NCBI GenBank assembly: GCA_964020155.1
Contig: OZ026557.1
Coordinates: 1,020,001-1,084,000, forward strand
DNA from: Chondrilla cf. caribensis
Taxonomy: Eukaryota > Porifera > Demospongiae > Chondrillida > Chondrillidae
Length of the DNA stretch: 64,000 bases
Direction of reading: 5' to 3'
The translations under genes were made by a program, and so were the position numbers. This document shows positions 25,178 to 39,141 of the stretch, piece after piece. Each line of letters begins with the position of its first letter. Within the stretch, counting starts at the first letter, position 1. Under the pieces are notes generated by a model. It made no database searches. It saw only the letters and a list, made by a program, of their open reading frames with translations, and was not told the DNA's origin.

Positions 25178-25415
25178 GATAGCTATCATCAGTGAATTCC
25201 CAGAAGCAGTGAATATGCCCCCACACAGTACATTCATGGCGACAACTGGAATTTTGAGGTTGAAACGTTATGTCAACAAGTTAGCCACAAGTAGTGTGGG
25301 CGAGTTACACGTAATTCATGTGTGTTCGCATGCGTGTCTGTGTGTGTTGTGTGTGTGGTTGTGATGTGTGTACAGGTTCAGAGTTACACTGTGACTGTCA
25401 CTTTCAATTCCATAG

Positions 25416-25560
25416 AAAAGGGCATGAAACTGGAGTTTCTTCGCAGATCTGATGATGACATTGATGATGAAGGTGGGGACCTTGGTGTGAAATTGGACCA
25501 CCAATCTAACAAACAAGACTGTAAAGTTAACAAAGTAAAGTCAAAGAAAAGACAAATGAA
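25416..25560 (+). pseudogene. EBP2 exon 7 relic (copy next to SSC4)
   Basis: Nearly all of EBP2 exon 7 is present, with the preceding intron end (GTTCAGAGTTACACTGTGAC). It encodes KGMKLEFLRRSDDDIDDEGG and so on. One A is missing before the donor and the AG acceptor context is altered. There are no upstream EBP2 exons nearby, so it cannot form an EBP2 mRNA. Confidence 0.8.
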
Positions 25561-25704
25561 GTGAGTGTTCCACAGAAACGTATAGACACTTGTAGTTATG
25601 ACTATCAGGTGCAATAAATTCCCACACATTCATAAACACATACATACATACAGAGACATACTTGTATAACCATAGGTACACTTTGACATGTATGTATGTA
25701 CGCA

Positions 25705-26880
<1,176 letters not shown>

Positions 26881-26903
26881 ACTGCTATCAATTTCTCCTG
26901 TAG

Positions 26904-27085
26904 GATTCAAGTTTGAATTTGGTGGTAGAAAGAAAGGACTGAAAAGAAACACATCCTCTTCCTCAGCTGACATGAGTCACTTCAATTCATCTGTAAACAG
27001 TAAACCATCAAGTAAGAGAAAGGTTGCCAAGAGACCAGGAAAGAATAAGAGGTTGAAAATGAAGCAAAGACAGCGAAGACGTTGA
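26904..27085 (+). pseudogene. EBP2 exon 8 relic (next to SSC5)
   Basis: A copy of the last EBP2 exon including the stop TGA at 27083-27085. One C is missing near the start (GGATTCAAG for GGATTCCAAG). The basic tail is preserved. Together with 25416-25560 it is the 3' end of a second EBP2 copy, separated by a CA repeat and about 0.9 kb of other sequence. Confidence 0.82.
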
Positions 27086-27181
27086 TTACTGTTTTTATTG
27101 AAAATTATCATAATAGAATCGAATTATTCACTTAATACATTGATGATAAGTATGAAATTGAAGATCTAGAGTACATGTGTA

Positions 27182-27429
27182 CAGTGGAACCTCTTTTCAT
27201 CAAGGTCACTTTGTGAATTTTACTCCTTATTAAAGAGATTTACTCAATTCAGAAGTCATTTAATACACCACAGTACTATACTGGGACACAGAATGGTGTC
27301 CTTACAGTAGAGGTTCCCTCAGTTCAGAGGTCACTTAATATACACTACAGTATCACACTGGGGCACAGAATGGTGTCTAGGTTTCTGCAATTCAGAGGTT
27401 TGTAATAGAGAGAGGTTTGTATTACACTG
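27182..27429. mobile_element. CAGTGGAACCTC element downstream of SSC5
   Basis: It starts CAGTGGAACCTCTTTTCATC and ends AGAGGTTTGTATTACACTG. The internal AGAATGGTGTC segments are duplicated, making it longer than the 159-bp element in the SSC2 intron. Confidence 0.7.
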
Positions 27430-27690
27430 TATAGTAATATTGATATCATGCAATATTCAATGCATGCTGTAGACAATTTGTACTACATTGGTTTATGACA
27501 AGAATAATCACTTATATCAGCAGCTATGTTAATGAAACTACAGCTAAATTAAATTGTGCATACTATATTATTGTATGCACTTAATAATATCTGTTAAGAT
27601 TAGTAATGCAGATAAAGTAATTAAAGTTATGGCCTATACTAAACTTTATTTGAGAGACCTTCGAGTTTGATTCTTTGTGTTTTGTTAGAA

Positions 27691-28781
27691 TCACTTGGTG
27701 CACACAGCACACGTGAGTGGTTTGTCCGCTGCATAAGGTGGGCAAGTCAGCCCTGTATCACAGTGGACATTCATTAGGTAGTTCACTGAAGGGAATGGCG
27801 CATATTTCTTTGCTGATTCACCAATCCTGTCGGCACAAATGGTATCTTTGCGTGGACGATTATTTTCAGTTATTTCTGACATCAGATAGCCGTTGTACTC
27901 GAGTGTCCATCCAGTGGGACAGGAATGCTTTGCTGGAATAGTGAGAATAGTGGGTCTTTCCACATAGCAGGCAGCGCAGGGGACTTCTAAACCTAAACGG
28001 TTGCTCAAAGGAACTGAGGAAGGTCCGTAAACTTCATAGCGTATTCCCCAAAGAGTTCCTTGGTGGCTCTTCAGTGTATCTCCAGGGAAGTATTCCGGGT
28101 CTTTTGGCAGACAGAGCGTCTGGTCTGATCCTCCATCTAGGTCGTACTTACTTCCACTAGCTAATCCATTGTAGATTGTTTCAGCTCCTGGTGGACACAC
28201 GCTACGGCCCCACCTCACATACGTGGATCCTCCTGTTTTCACCTCCATGCATCCACGTTTCTGTCTGTTCCCGTGTCCATCTGATAAAATGCATAAAATA
28301 TAAATACCTCAAATAAAATTAATAGCAATGAACTACGTAGTGACACTTTTCATTTTGAAATGTACATTTCCATTCTAAAAGGCATCAAGCTGTGATCCAC
28401 AAATTTGCAAACCCAAAAGGACAAATTGAGATCAAAGGATCCAATACATGTAATTTGAATACTAAATAATGTCATAATAATCAATTTGTTCAATAAATTC
28501 CCAACTGATGCAGCTGACCACTTCGGGTGTATAAATTCATGAACCATGACCTGATCCTTTTCGAAATGGAATTGTACTGTAAACTAGTGTATAATATTAC
28601 AGAGATAATCTCATTTAGTCTTTCACCCCACCCTCTCCATGCAGCCTCTCTTTCCATCTCATTTGTCAGTTTAGAACATACCTTCATTTTCACCCAGTTC
28701 TCTCTCTAAATTAGCTGAGATGACTTCAGCGAGTGCCACAAAGAGAAAGAAGGCAACAAGAACACTCTTCTTGTCCATCAT
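27691..28781 (-). CDS. SSC5: collagen-less SSC protein
   Basis: Exon 1 is 28682-28781 (MMDKKSVLVAFFLFVALAEV) and exon 2 is 27691-28280, 229 aa. The linker DGHGNRQKRGCMEVKTGG carries RQKR, a furin-type site, followed by a Cys. No Gly-X-Y. The cysteine domain runs from STYVRWGRSVCPPGAE to CAVCTK, 10 Cys. It differs from SSC13 by about one residue over the domain (PAKHSC against PARHSC), so the pair arose recently or has been homogenised. An EBP2 exon 8 relic lies 0.6 kb from its 3' end. Confidence 0.87.
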
Positions 28782-28832
28782 CGCAGTTTTTAATTGTCCA
28801 GGCTTGAGTTGACGGAGTGTTCAACCTTGGCT

Positions 28833-28841
28833 CCTTTTATA
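28833..28841 (-). promoter_or_regulatory. TATA box of SSC5
   Basis: TATAAAAGG on the minus strand, 52 bases upstream of the first ATG of SSC5. Confidence 0.7.
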
Positions 28842-28847
28842 CTTGCT

Positions 28848-29640
28848 GGATCAGATGTAGTGGTGGGCTGGGCTTACTAATACTCATCTCATTTGTCTGC
28901 TGTATGTGTGTGTCTACTGTATGTATATGACCTCTGTACTTCGCTTTGATACATACGTCACTGGGAAAAAAACAGGATAATTATTTATAGTTCAGTAATT
29001 TATCAGGATAATTACTTACAGGTCAGTAATTTATCAGGATGACCTATTCTTCACTAAGATGTATTAGTGTCTGACAATGTCTGATTTCCCCCTGGGCCAT
29101 ATCCTGGAGCAAGTTTTGAAAACTTAATGTATATGTTTGCTGACATTGGAGATATAGTTTATTCTCATGGTCCTTGTGGATAGGTACTTCAACATAACAT
29201 GCATCACTCATACATGTGTGCAGTTTCAAATGACCTCGTGTTGTTTCAATGATAGCTGCATGTGCATGTTATGACTGTGTTTCCAGGATTGTGCTACGTA
29301 CATATCTGGAGAAATCTCATGTGAATGGACTATACTCTGACATGAGCATATATAGGTTGATCAAGGAAGAAAAGCGGATTTGCATCGGCTGCCCAGTTTA
29401 TCCCTCTTCAATGTTCTTATTATGGAGGTAGCCAGCACCAGAGGATCTATACCAGCACCACACAAACCTTTAAAAAAGCCAGCAGAGTTTGTTGTGCTGC
29501 GTGGACGAGCTCCCAAATATGGTAATTTATTTGCGGATTCACCTGTAATGGCAATGGCTCGTTATATGTACAGACATCCCTCCCAATGAATATCATTAAA
29601 TTCTATATGATCAGTAATTATTCATACTATGAATTTCATT
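28848..29640. repeat. SSC upstream spacer, first of two tandem copies
   Basis: It begins GATCAGATGTAGTGGTGGGC upstream of SSC5 and is repeated at 29710-30540. It includes the GGATAATTACTTACAGGTCAG block. Confidence 0.8.
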
Positions 29641-29649
29641 ATTATACTA

Positions 29650-29725
29650 ATAACTGAATCCTCCTGAGTGCCCACTTTGTGTGGTTTGTTGGTTGTAGTC
29701 TTCAACTTCTCCACTCCTTGTTGGA
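29650..29725 (-). pseudogene. Fragment of an SSC signal exon
   Basis: The minus strand reads GVEKLKTTTNKPHKVGTQED, like the propeptide part (EQGVDQLKNKP) of SSC7/SSC9 exon 1, without start or signal. It lies at the joint between the two tandem spacer copies. Confidence 0.55.
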
Positions 29726-30540
29726 TCAGATGTAGTGGTGGGCTGGGCTTACTAATACTCATCTCATTTGTCTGCTGTATGTGTGTGTCTACTGTATGTA
29801 TATGACGTCAGTACTTCGCTTTGATACATACGTCACTGGGAAAAAAACAGGATAATTATTTATAGTTCAGTAATTTATCAGGATAATTACTTACAGGTCA
29901 GTAATTTATCAGGATGACCTATTCTTCACTAGGATGTATTAGTGTCTGACAATGTCTGATTTCCCCCTGGGCCATATCCTGGAGCAAGTTTTGAAAACTT
30001 AATGTATATGTTTGCTGACATTGCAGATATAGTTTATTCTCATGGTCCTTGTGGATAGGTACTTCAACACAACATGCATCACTCCAATACTAGTAATCCA
30101 ATCCATACATGTGTGCAGTTTCAAATGACCTCGTGTTGTTTCAATGATAGCCGCATGTGCATGTTATGACACTGTGTTTCCAGGACTGTGCTACGTACAT
30201 ATCTGGAGAAATCTCATGTGAATGGACTATAATCTGACATGAGCATATATAGGTTGATCAAGGAAGAAAAGAGGGGGGTGCATCACCTGTCCATGTAGTT
30301 TATCCCTCTTCAATGTTCTTATTATGGAGGTAGCCAGCACCAGAGGATCTATGCCAGCACCACGCAAACCTTTCAAAAAAGTCAGTAGAGTTTATTGTGG
30401 TGCATGAACTAGCTCCCGAATATGGTAATTTGTTACAGATTCACCTGTAATGGCAATGGCTCGTTATATGTACAGACATCCCTCCAATGAATATCGTTGA
30501 ATTCCGTATGATCAGTAATTATTCATACTATGAATTTCAT
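29710..30540. repeat. SSC upstream spacer, second tandem copy
   Basis: Closely similar to 28848-29640; its partner at 53630-54420 in the right-hand duplicate is single. Confidence 0.8.
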
Positions 30541-30960
30541 TATATCCTTTTTAAATGACATTGTGCAAGTATAGACAACCACGTGTATACTGTACACCAG
30601 TACAAGCCATTGTCAGGGTCGATCCGGTTCTTTACTTGACCATGAGGAATAAGGACAGCCATTTCCTCACAGCTGGGAGTGGTCCTGAAGAACAGAGAAA
30701 GTAAGCATAACACCCTTACCAATGTCTGTCTGTAGTTAAAGGGTTACCTCCTTGAAGGAGCTCAGAACTTTGCACTTGTTGTGAAAAATCTGCTGCAGAG
30801 CCTACCGTGTAAAGATGAGTATTCGTAGGATTGCTTCACGCTGATAACATACAACAGATAAACACCTCACAGCCATGGCCATTCTTCTCCCTATAAGGAG
30901 ATGCTGTTATGAATACCATTCTCAAACTATTAGGGGCCCACAAAGTAACATGCATGCATC
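30541..30960 (-). other. Duplicated open stretch, unrecognised
   Basis: On the minus strand an acceptor-like CTTCAG is followed by an open stretch with PHGQVKNRIDPDNGLYWCTV. The same appears at 54430-54612 with several amino-acid changes but still open (PHGHVKNQINPDNGLYWC). I do not recognise it. It could be an exon relic of an unrelated gene or chance openness in a duplicated spacer. Confidence 0.3.
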
Positions 30961-31126
30961 GTACATACATACATACATATGAAATGCAATCCTATAATAT
31001 TATGTTATGTACATTGTATATGCATGCTATGTATATGTGTTAATCATGGTATTTGTCACCAATCTATAAATATATATATCAAAATCTTGAAATTAAATCA
31101 CTTAATAAGACTATGTTATACACACA

Positions 31127-31128
31127 CA

Positions 31129-31168
<40 letters not shown>

Positions 31169-31172
31169 CCAA

Positions 31173-31216
<44 letters not shown>

Positions 31217-31217
31217 C
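31127..31217. repeat. CACG microsatellite
   Basis: CGCA tetranucleotide tract; at the matching place in the right duplicate (55002-55107) the tract is pure CA. Confidence 0.9.
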
Positions 31218-31257
31218 TACATACAGTACAAATGTACAGATACATAGACTAGACACT

Positions 31258-32880
31258 GACCATGGCCTCTCCTGTGTGCACATAATGCATCATAGATCTA
31301 ATACAATACACGGACACACTCCTGGAACTAATACGTTCCTTTTGATAACAAAAATGATATGTTTTGTTGCTGATCAAAAATTCTCCATTTCAATATAAGG
31401 GTAATATGCCTTGTGGTGATCCAGTGCCCAGTATCCGTGGTAAACTCACCAATACAATTTTGGATGCATACAAACCGTCTTGAGTGTGCTATAGGCCTCG
31501 TGGTGACATGCAAAAAAATGTAAAATTTTATGCTTGTCACCACGGCCTCTCCTGTGTGCACATAATACATCATAGATCTAATATAAATGCATGGACACAC
31601 TCCTGGAACTAATACAGTCCTTTTGATAACAAAAATGATAGGTTTTGTTGCTGATGAAAATTCTCTGAGGTGTCCATATGGCACATAGCATTATACATTT
31701 TTATGTACATTTCAATATAAGTGTAATATGCCTTGTGGTGATCACTCAGGTGATTTGACACCATGTTGCTGGTCACCAAGGGCTGCCCACTGTCTGTGGC
31801 AAACTCACCACTACAGGATTGGATGCATACAAACCGACCTGAGTGTGCTATGGGCCTCGTGGTGACAAGCAAAATAATGTCAATTTTTATGCTTGTCACC
31901 ACGGCCTCTCCTATGTGCACATAATGCATCATAGATCTAATGCGAATGCACGGACACACTCCTGGAACTAATACAGTCCTTTTGATAACAAAAATGATAG
32001 TTTTTGTTGCTGATCAAAAATTCTCTGAGGTGTCTATATGGCACATAACATTATACATTTTATGTACATTTCAATATAAGTATAATACGCCTTGTGGTGA
32101 TCACTCAGGTGATTTGACACCACGTTGCTGGTCACCAAGGGCTGCTCAATGTCCATACCGAACTCACCAACACAATTTGGGATTCATACAAACCGTCTCG
32201 AGTTTGCTATGGGCTTCGTGGTGACAAGCAAAAAAATGTCAATTTTTATGCTTGTCACCACGGCTTCTCCTGTGTGCACAAAATGCATCATAGATCTAAT
32301 GCGAATGCACGGACACACTTCTGGAACTAATACAGTCCTTTTGATAACAAAAATGATAGTTTTTGTTGCTGATCAAAAATTCTCTGAGGTGTCTATATGG
32401 CACATAACATTATACATTTTATGTACATTTCAATATAAGTATAATACGCCTTGTGGTGATCACTCATGATCAGGTGATTTGATACCACGTTGCTGGTCAC
32501 CAAGGGCTGCTCATTGTCCATACCGAACTCACCAACACAATTTGGGATTCATACAAACCGTCTCGAGTTTGCTATGGGCTTCGTGGTGACAAGCAAAAAA
32601 ATGTCAATTTTTATGCTTGTCACCACGGCTTCTCCTGTGTGCACAAAATGCATCATAGATCTAATGCGAATGCACGGACACACTCCTGGAACTAATACGG
32701 TCCTTTTGATAACAAAAATGATAGGTGTTGTTGATGATCAAAATTTTCAAAATATGGCACATAGCCTTATACATTTTTATGTACATTTCAATATAAGTGT
32801 AACACACCTTGTGGTGATCACTCAGGTAAGTTCACATTCCGTTGGTAGTCATCAAGGGCTGCACAGTGTCCGTGCCAAAC
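31258..32880. repeat. About 360-bp satellite, left array (about 4.5 units)
   Basis: TAGATCTAAT recurs at 31293, 31573, 31932, 32291 and 32656; the first interval is a shortened unit. Each complete unit holds the hairpin CGTGGTGACAAGCA ... TGCTTGTCACCACG. Small frames repeated along the array are repeat-derived. Confidence 0.9.
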
Positions 32881-33330
32881 AAGATGGTGCTAAATGTTTT
32901 TCTCATATTTCTCCCCTATACATTGACTGTGATGCTATATGGCCATAATTTGGCCATAGCACCACCGTGAATAACAAGGGTTACAAACACTCAAGAATAT
33001 GGGAAGTGTTTCATAACTTATATTAGTTCATATCTCCAGCTAGATTTATTGAAAATATCAGGATGACACATCCTCTCTCCCACAAGCTATGCAAGATGGT
33101 GCTAAGTGTATTTTCCCATATTCTCCCCCGTACATTGACTGTGGTGCTATGACCAAAATTTGGCCATAGCACCACCTTGAATAACAAGGGCTACAAAGCA
33201 CACAAAGAGATGGGAAGTGTTTCTTAACTTAGTTTACATCTCCAGCTAGATTTGTTGAAATTATCAGGGTGACACGCCACCTCTCCCACAAGCTATGCAA
33301 GATTGTGCTAAGTGTTTTTCTTAGGTAATT
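32881..33330. repeat. About 215-bp satellite, left array (about 2 units)
   Basis: Units with CAAGATGGTGCTAAGTGT, ATACATTGACTGTGGTGCTA and the palindrome TTTGGCCATAGCACCAC, ending in CTCTCCCACAAGCTATG. Confidence 0.85.
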
Positions 33331-33589
33331 TCATTTTCCTTTGCTGGTCACCAAGGGTTGCCCAGTGTCCATGGCAAACTCACTAATGCAATTTTGGATG
33401 CATGCACTATAGGTCAAATTTTATTGCTTGTCACCACGACCTCTCCTATGTGCATGTGATGCATCATAGCTCAAGTACGAATGCACGGACACACTCCTGG
33501 AACTAGTACGGTCCTTCTGATAACAAAGAAGGTGCATTTTGTCGCCAAAGAAAAGTTCTCCCAAGTGCCGATATGCCACATATACGTAA

Positions 33590-34860
33590 TTATGCATATA
33601 CCTTTGACAGTATGTAGGAAAAAAAAACGCTAAGCACATTTTGGATAGCTTATGGGAAGGTGGGTGTGTAAACTTCATACTTTTGCCAGACTTAGTTAGG
33701 GACTGGAACTTACTTATGAAACAATTCCTATCTCCGTAGCTAACCCATGACCCCAGATATTTTCAGAGGTATTTGATACATTTTCAATGTATGGAAGAGT
33801 ATAGGAGAGAAAACGCTAAGCACCTTTTTGAATAGCTGATGGGAAGGTGGGCGTGTCAATCAGATATTGTACCACCAGTCCTAGCTGGGGATCTGAACTA
33901 TCACATAAAACAAGTCCCATGTCAATTGGTGGCCTGTAACCCCAGATTCATTCGAAGGTGCTTAATACTATTGCAATGTATGGGAGAATATAGGAGAGAA
34001 AACGCTAAGCACCTTTTTGAATAGCTGATGGGAAAGGGGGCGTGTCAATCTGTTATTTTTACCAGATCTAGCTGGGGACGTGAACTAACTTATAAAACTA
34101 ATCCCATCTCAAAATGTGACCTGTAACCCCGGATACATTCGGAGGTGCTTAATACTATTTCAATGTATGGGAGAATGTGAGAGAGAAAACGCTAAGCACC
34201 TTTTTGAATAGCTGATGGGAAAGTGGGCGTGTCAATCTGATATTTTTACCAGATCTAGCTGGGGACATGAACTAACTTATAAAACTAATCCCATCTCAAT
34301 ATTTGGCCTGTAACCCTGGATACATTCGGAGGTGCTTAATACTTTTTCAATGTATGGGAGAATGTGAGAGAGAAAACGCTAAGCACCTTTTTGAATAGCT
34401 GATGGGAAAGTGGGCGTGTCAATCTGATACTTTTACCAGATCTAGCTGGGAACATGAACTAACTCATGGAATTAATCCCATCTCAGTATGTGGCCTGTAA
34501 CCCTGGATACATTTGGAGGTGCTTAACACTATTTCAATGTATCTGAAAATGTGGGAGAGAAAACGCTAAGCACCTTTTTGAATAGCTGATGGGAAAGTGG
34601 GCATGTCAATCTGATATTTTCACCAGACCTAGCTAGGGACGTGAACTAACTTATGAAACAAGTCCAATGTCAATTGGTGGCCCGTAACCACAGTAACATT
34701 CGAAGGTGCTTAATATTTTTTCAATGTATGGGAGAATATGGGAGAGAATACGCTAAGCACCTTTTTTAATAACTGCTGGGAAAGTGGGCATGTCAATCTG
34801 ATATTATTACCAGATCTAGCTGGGGACATGAACTAACTTATGAAATACGTCCCATGTCAA
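33590..34860. repeat. 186-bp satellite, left array (about 7 units)
   Basis: Units with GAGAAAACGCTAAGCACC, AGCTGATGGGAAAGTGGGCG, CCAGATCTAGCTGGGGAC and GGAGGTGCTTAATACT at about 186-base spacing. It passes directly into relic EBP2 intron 7 at about 34862. Confidence 0.9.
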
Positions 34861-35070
34861 TTAATGCATGTATATACAGAGACATGCTTGTATAACCACA
34901 TGATAAATTAACAAGCATACATATGTACAAACATACGTACGTACCTACACACATACACACACACGCGCACACACACACATATGCACACACGCACGCAGGC
35001 ACGCATGCACGCACACACACACACGCACACACGCACGTACACACCACTGCTATTAACTTTTCTCCTGTAG

Positions 35071-35252
35071 GATTCCAAGTTTGGATTTGGTGGTAGAAAG
35101 AAAGGACTAGAAAGAAATCATCTTCTTCCTCAGCTGACATGAACCAATTCATTTCTTCTGTAAACAGTAAACCATCAAGTAAGAGAAAGGTTGCCAAGAG
35201 ACCAGGAAAGAATAAGAGACCGAAAATGAAGCGAAGACAGCAAAGACGTTGA
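35071..35252 (+). pseudogene. EBP2 exon 8 relic (next to SSC6)
   Basis: A third copy of exon 8, one base shorter (AAGAAATCATC for AAGAAACACATC), giving a frameshift. It is preceded by relic intron 7 sequence (ACATGCTTGTATAACCAC) and a CACG repeat; beyond that begins the 186-bp satellite. Confidence 0.82.
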
Positions 35253-36412
35253 TTACTGTTTTTATTAATCATAATATTGACATAAAGATTTTTATGCATA
35301 CACGGAAAACCTTATTCTTGCCTGACTCTACTGCTGGTTGAGAAGCAAATGCAACCTTAACTTATTGTGCTTAGTGGACCAGATATTGCATTGTGGACAT
35401 ACATGCGCTTCCTATATACATAGGACTTATTAATTGTCTCACTTATCTCCATGTGATTTACGGTATAAAACATTGTATAATTACATGTCCTGTCTGCTAA
35501 CCAAATCACGGGTTGATTTACCAATTGTTCAGAGTTGAATCTGCTGTACATTCTGTGTGCCCAGCTATGCAAGCGGAGAGCCAAAACATGCTCGTATAAT
35601 CCAAGTGTAATCACACTAGTATACAGTTAAACCTCTTGACGATATCAGCCTTCAAGTTGGTAGTAGTGGATCTCGACACTGTATTGGAATAATCTAGTTA
35701 TTAGTCAGTACTGTTGCGCAACATGTCTTCCCTGTTCAGTGCTTAGATTATTAACCTCTTTACTGTTCATTACTTGCATAATCTCTTTGCTGGTCATTGC
35801 CTTTACTCAGATGTTTCTTATAGTCTCTGGTGTAGACACACTAAGCCTATTAGCAAAGCCATGCATATAATACTTTTGTTTCTCTATATTTCTAAATTAA
35901 CCTTTGATAGGGTTACTGTAGATATACAATGTATGTTATAACAGCTTGCCTATACAGGAATAACCATCTGGTGAATTGCATTCTGTGGCAATATTTCCAT
36001 CTTAGTCTCCATCCAGTTACTTTCACCTATGATTCAGTATAATATTATATTTAGATATCCATGTCCATTCATGTAATGCCTGCCATGCCTGCATTGTTAT
36101 AGTAATGTACATATATAGTTTAATTATTGATGATTTATGTTGAACCTCAGTTTGGTGCTGTATGCATATAATCTTAATAATTTGCAGATCAGATTCAGAA
36201 TAAGTATGATAATAATAATTATGCATAATAGTTTCATACTACCATTACATGGTATTGTGTACTACATTGCCTGCATGGTACTAATGTTAATTGTATACGT
36301 AGTAAATTGGTATGTGCGTATACCATATTACTGCAGTGTCCTCTATTATGGCCTAGACAAAATTTTGAATTCGAAGTCTTATGGGTGCTTCAATGTCAAA
36401 CTGTTACACCTT
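35253..36412. other. Spacer between EBP2 exon 8 relic and SSC6, no gene seen
   Basis: AT-rich. The part from about 35988 is matched at 62307-62732. It contains GTTAAACCTCTTGACGATAT at 35627, a possible decayed element end. Confidence 0.6.
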
Positions 36413-37424
36413 TCACTTTGAGCACACAGCACAAGTGAGTGGTTTGCTGGCTGTATAAGGTGGACAGACCAGCCCTTCATCACAGTGGACGTTCATGAGG
36501 TAGTTCACTGAAGGAAATGGCGTGTAGGATCCTGCTGATTCACCAATTCGGTCAGCACAAATGGTGTCTTTGCGGGGACGATTGGGTGTTGTGTATTCTG
36601 ACATCAGATAGCCATTGTACTCTTTCGTCCATCCAGTGGGACAGGTGTACTTTGCTGGAATTGTGAGAATAGTGGACTTGGTGTTCACATAGCATACAGC
36701 ACAGGGCATTTCCAGGGCTGAACGCTTGTTCAAAGGAACTGACGCACTCCATGTGAAAATTTCGTAGCGTATTCCCCAAAGAGTTCCTGGCAGGTTTGTC
36801 AGTGTATCTCCAGAGAAGTATTCTGGGTCATTTGGCAGACAGAGTGTCTGGTCTGTTCCTCCTCCAAGGTTGTACTTACTTCCACTAGCTATTCCGCTGT
36901 AGATTCTCTCAGCTCCTGGTGGACACACGGTACGACCCCATCTCACATATGTGGCTCCACTAGATCCACGTTCACCCTTATCACCTTTCACACCAGCAGG
37001 TCCCTTCTGACCCTGTGGACCCTGTGGACCGGGGGCTCCAGTTAAACCTGGCTGACCATCACGACCATCACGTCCTCTTATGGTGTTAGAACATTGGTCT
37101 TCATTGTCTCCTTTGTTGTTTTGTCTCTTGTTTCTAGAGACTGTAACAGTTAAATGTTAATCAAATATTCAATATAAATAAATATTCATTCAATAATTAT
37201 AAGCTAGACATAAGTTAGTGCATAGTACACACATATAGCATACCAGACCATGCTTGTTCGTCCCTTCTCTCACCTGTGAGTGTATTCTCTTTCACCAGTT
37301 CCAAATTATCTGGTTCATTATTTGTATCCTTGAACTTGTCAACTTCCTGTTCTCCTTCTATCATGACTACTCCAGTGAGGGCCACGAGGACAACAGAGAT
37401 CAGAATGATTCTCATCTTTTGCAT
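36413..37424 (-). CDS. SSC6: spongin short-chain collagen-like protein
   Basis: Exon 1 is 37274-37424 (signal core RIILISVVLVALTGVV, then an acidic propeptide rich in Glu, Asp and Asn). Exon 2 is 36413-37140. Total 292 aa. RNKR at residues 53-56, Cys67, and 14 unbroken Gly-X-Y triplets at about 73-114 (two GRD, then GQP to GAT). The 10-Cys domain follows, with SGSKYNLGGGTDQTLCLP and the insertion YVNTKSTILTIP. The stop is TGA. SSC14 is its close duplicate but lacks the whole triplet stretch. Confidence 0.9.
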
Positions 37425-37494
37425 GATGGCTGTCCTTGCTAAATTTCAGTAGGCAGTATATTCAATGCAATTATGTTTGGCTGAATTTTGGCAT

Positions 37495-37503
37495 CCTTTT
37501 ATA
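37495..37503 (-). promoter_or_regulatory. TATA box of SSC6
   Basis: TATAAAAGG on the minus strand, about 71 bases upstream of the SSC6 ATG, inside a block (GGCTGAATTTTGGCATCC) shared with SSC10, SSC11 and SSC14. Confidence 0.7.
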
Positions 37504-39141
37504 GACAGGGTTGTGAATCAGGTCACATAATTACCTCACACATTATGTTTTTCTTTACCCCAACAATTCCCTATTTTGAATAAATATGTGATGTGTGTGG
37601 GAACTTGTACTTCCAATTTGTTTGCCCCTCTCAGTGTGATCACTCCCTGTGTACAGTTTCAAATGTGTTGTTCCAATTGCACCTGTTGTTACAAGGTGTA
37701 TCCAGGATTGGGCTATGTACCAAGGGTAATCCCAAGGGAGTTGAGCACAATCAATTTATGCATAAAAGGTTTATTGATATGTGGAATTCAATTTTATTAG
37801 GGGAATATTAATTTTGTAGGTGTGTAATCCATATATGTAACAATTAAGTTATTAATCTATTTGGTTATAATGGATAAAGTATCAGTATGTGATAATCTCA
37901 AGTTACTTGAGGTCAGACTAATATTATGTCAGAACTAATCCTTATAACAGATATTGAGGTAGAAAAATGCAACCTACAGGTATGGTGTGTACATTGAAAC
38001 TTATACAGCGAGTTTACGGAAATAATGGTTGACGTGTATGTGTTGAATTCACCATGCCTACAGATAATCACAGCATATGCATATGATACTATATTTAATA
38101 ATCTTCCACTTTAAGGACCACTCTAGTGAGGGCCATTAATTTAAGAAAAATAAAGATCGAAATGATTCTCCTTTGTGCACAAGGCTAGAATCCAGAAAGC
38201 AGTCAGCCACCTATATATATTTGATACAATAATGTTTGACTGATTTGCAGTGGCCTTCTATCTGACACTCAGGGTTGTCCATATCTGATGAGGTAATTCA
38301 CTTTTTTACCCTCACAATTCCGTAATTCTAGTAAATTAAATACGTAACTTGGATATTTTGAACTTGCTTCCTCAGTGTGATGATCCCTTGTATACAGTTT
38401 CTAATGACAATGTGCTGTTTCAATTACAATTGCCATGACATTGTGTTTACAGGAATGTGCTACCTACGTATCTGGAAAAATCCCAAATGAACAGATTATA
38501 ATCAATTTGTAAAATCTGTCATTTCTTGTTTACTGTCTGATGCTTAATTCAATTAGAATCTATTGTCATGATAAAGGGTATTTTATGTGAGATCTATGTG
38601 AACAGTCATGAATCAAATTATTAGGGGATGATTGAAATTTGTCAGTTGTATTCTCAAGTTACATGACCAATAATTATTAAGACCTAATTTACCATAAACC
38701 TTACAAGGTATTCTCCAAATATTACGAATTCAGATATATCCTTCTTAGTTGTTACTCATAGGATTACATGCATCATCCATGACCTACAGGCAAAATAGCA
38801 TACATGTCCATTCCAGGTTGAATGATCTTCAATACTACTGGTCAGTCGGGTTGTGCAACCTTGATCCAGTTGAATGTGCTTTAGAGTGTAAATCAATCCG
38901 TTAATTCTACGTATAATAATATTATAAGTATATTGTACGTATTATACCATTACTGATATTCACTCACTATCAACCATAACTATAGATGCACAATAGGTGT
39001 ATTAATGTATGTATTATTCTACTGCTTACAAAATTATTATTAAATGTTTATGTAGTATATACTGTATAACATGTGTACATGTCTCTGGTGTGCTAATGCA
39101 TGGTAACTTATAAGTTAGTTTGTAAACGTTTTCTTTGTTCA
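37504..39141. other. SSC6-SSC7 spacer
   Basis: The first 300 bases match the right window edge (63668-63990) and 46460-46740. The middle holds the exon 1 remnant (38110-38190). 38355-38900 matches 41015-41500 and 47180-47700, a spacer unit repeated through the array. No other gene. Confidence 0.65.
38110..38190 (-). pseudogene. Decayed SSC exon 1 remnant
   Basis: The minus strand matches the signal-peptide exon of SSC6/SSC10 in pieces: AAAGGAGAATCATT, then GATCTTTATTTTTCTTAA in place of the hydrophobic core, then GGCCCTCACTAGAGTGGTCC. No reading frame or start survives. It sits in the spacer between SSC6 and SSC7, with upstream-like sequence next to it. Confidence 0.55.

Noticed and set aside
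31328..32948. Series of 90-150-residue frames repeated on both strands (also 55237-57728)
   Set aside because: Echoes of the 360-bp satellite unit; no start context, introns or known domain.
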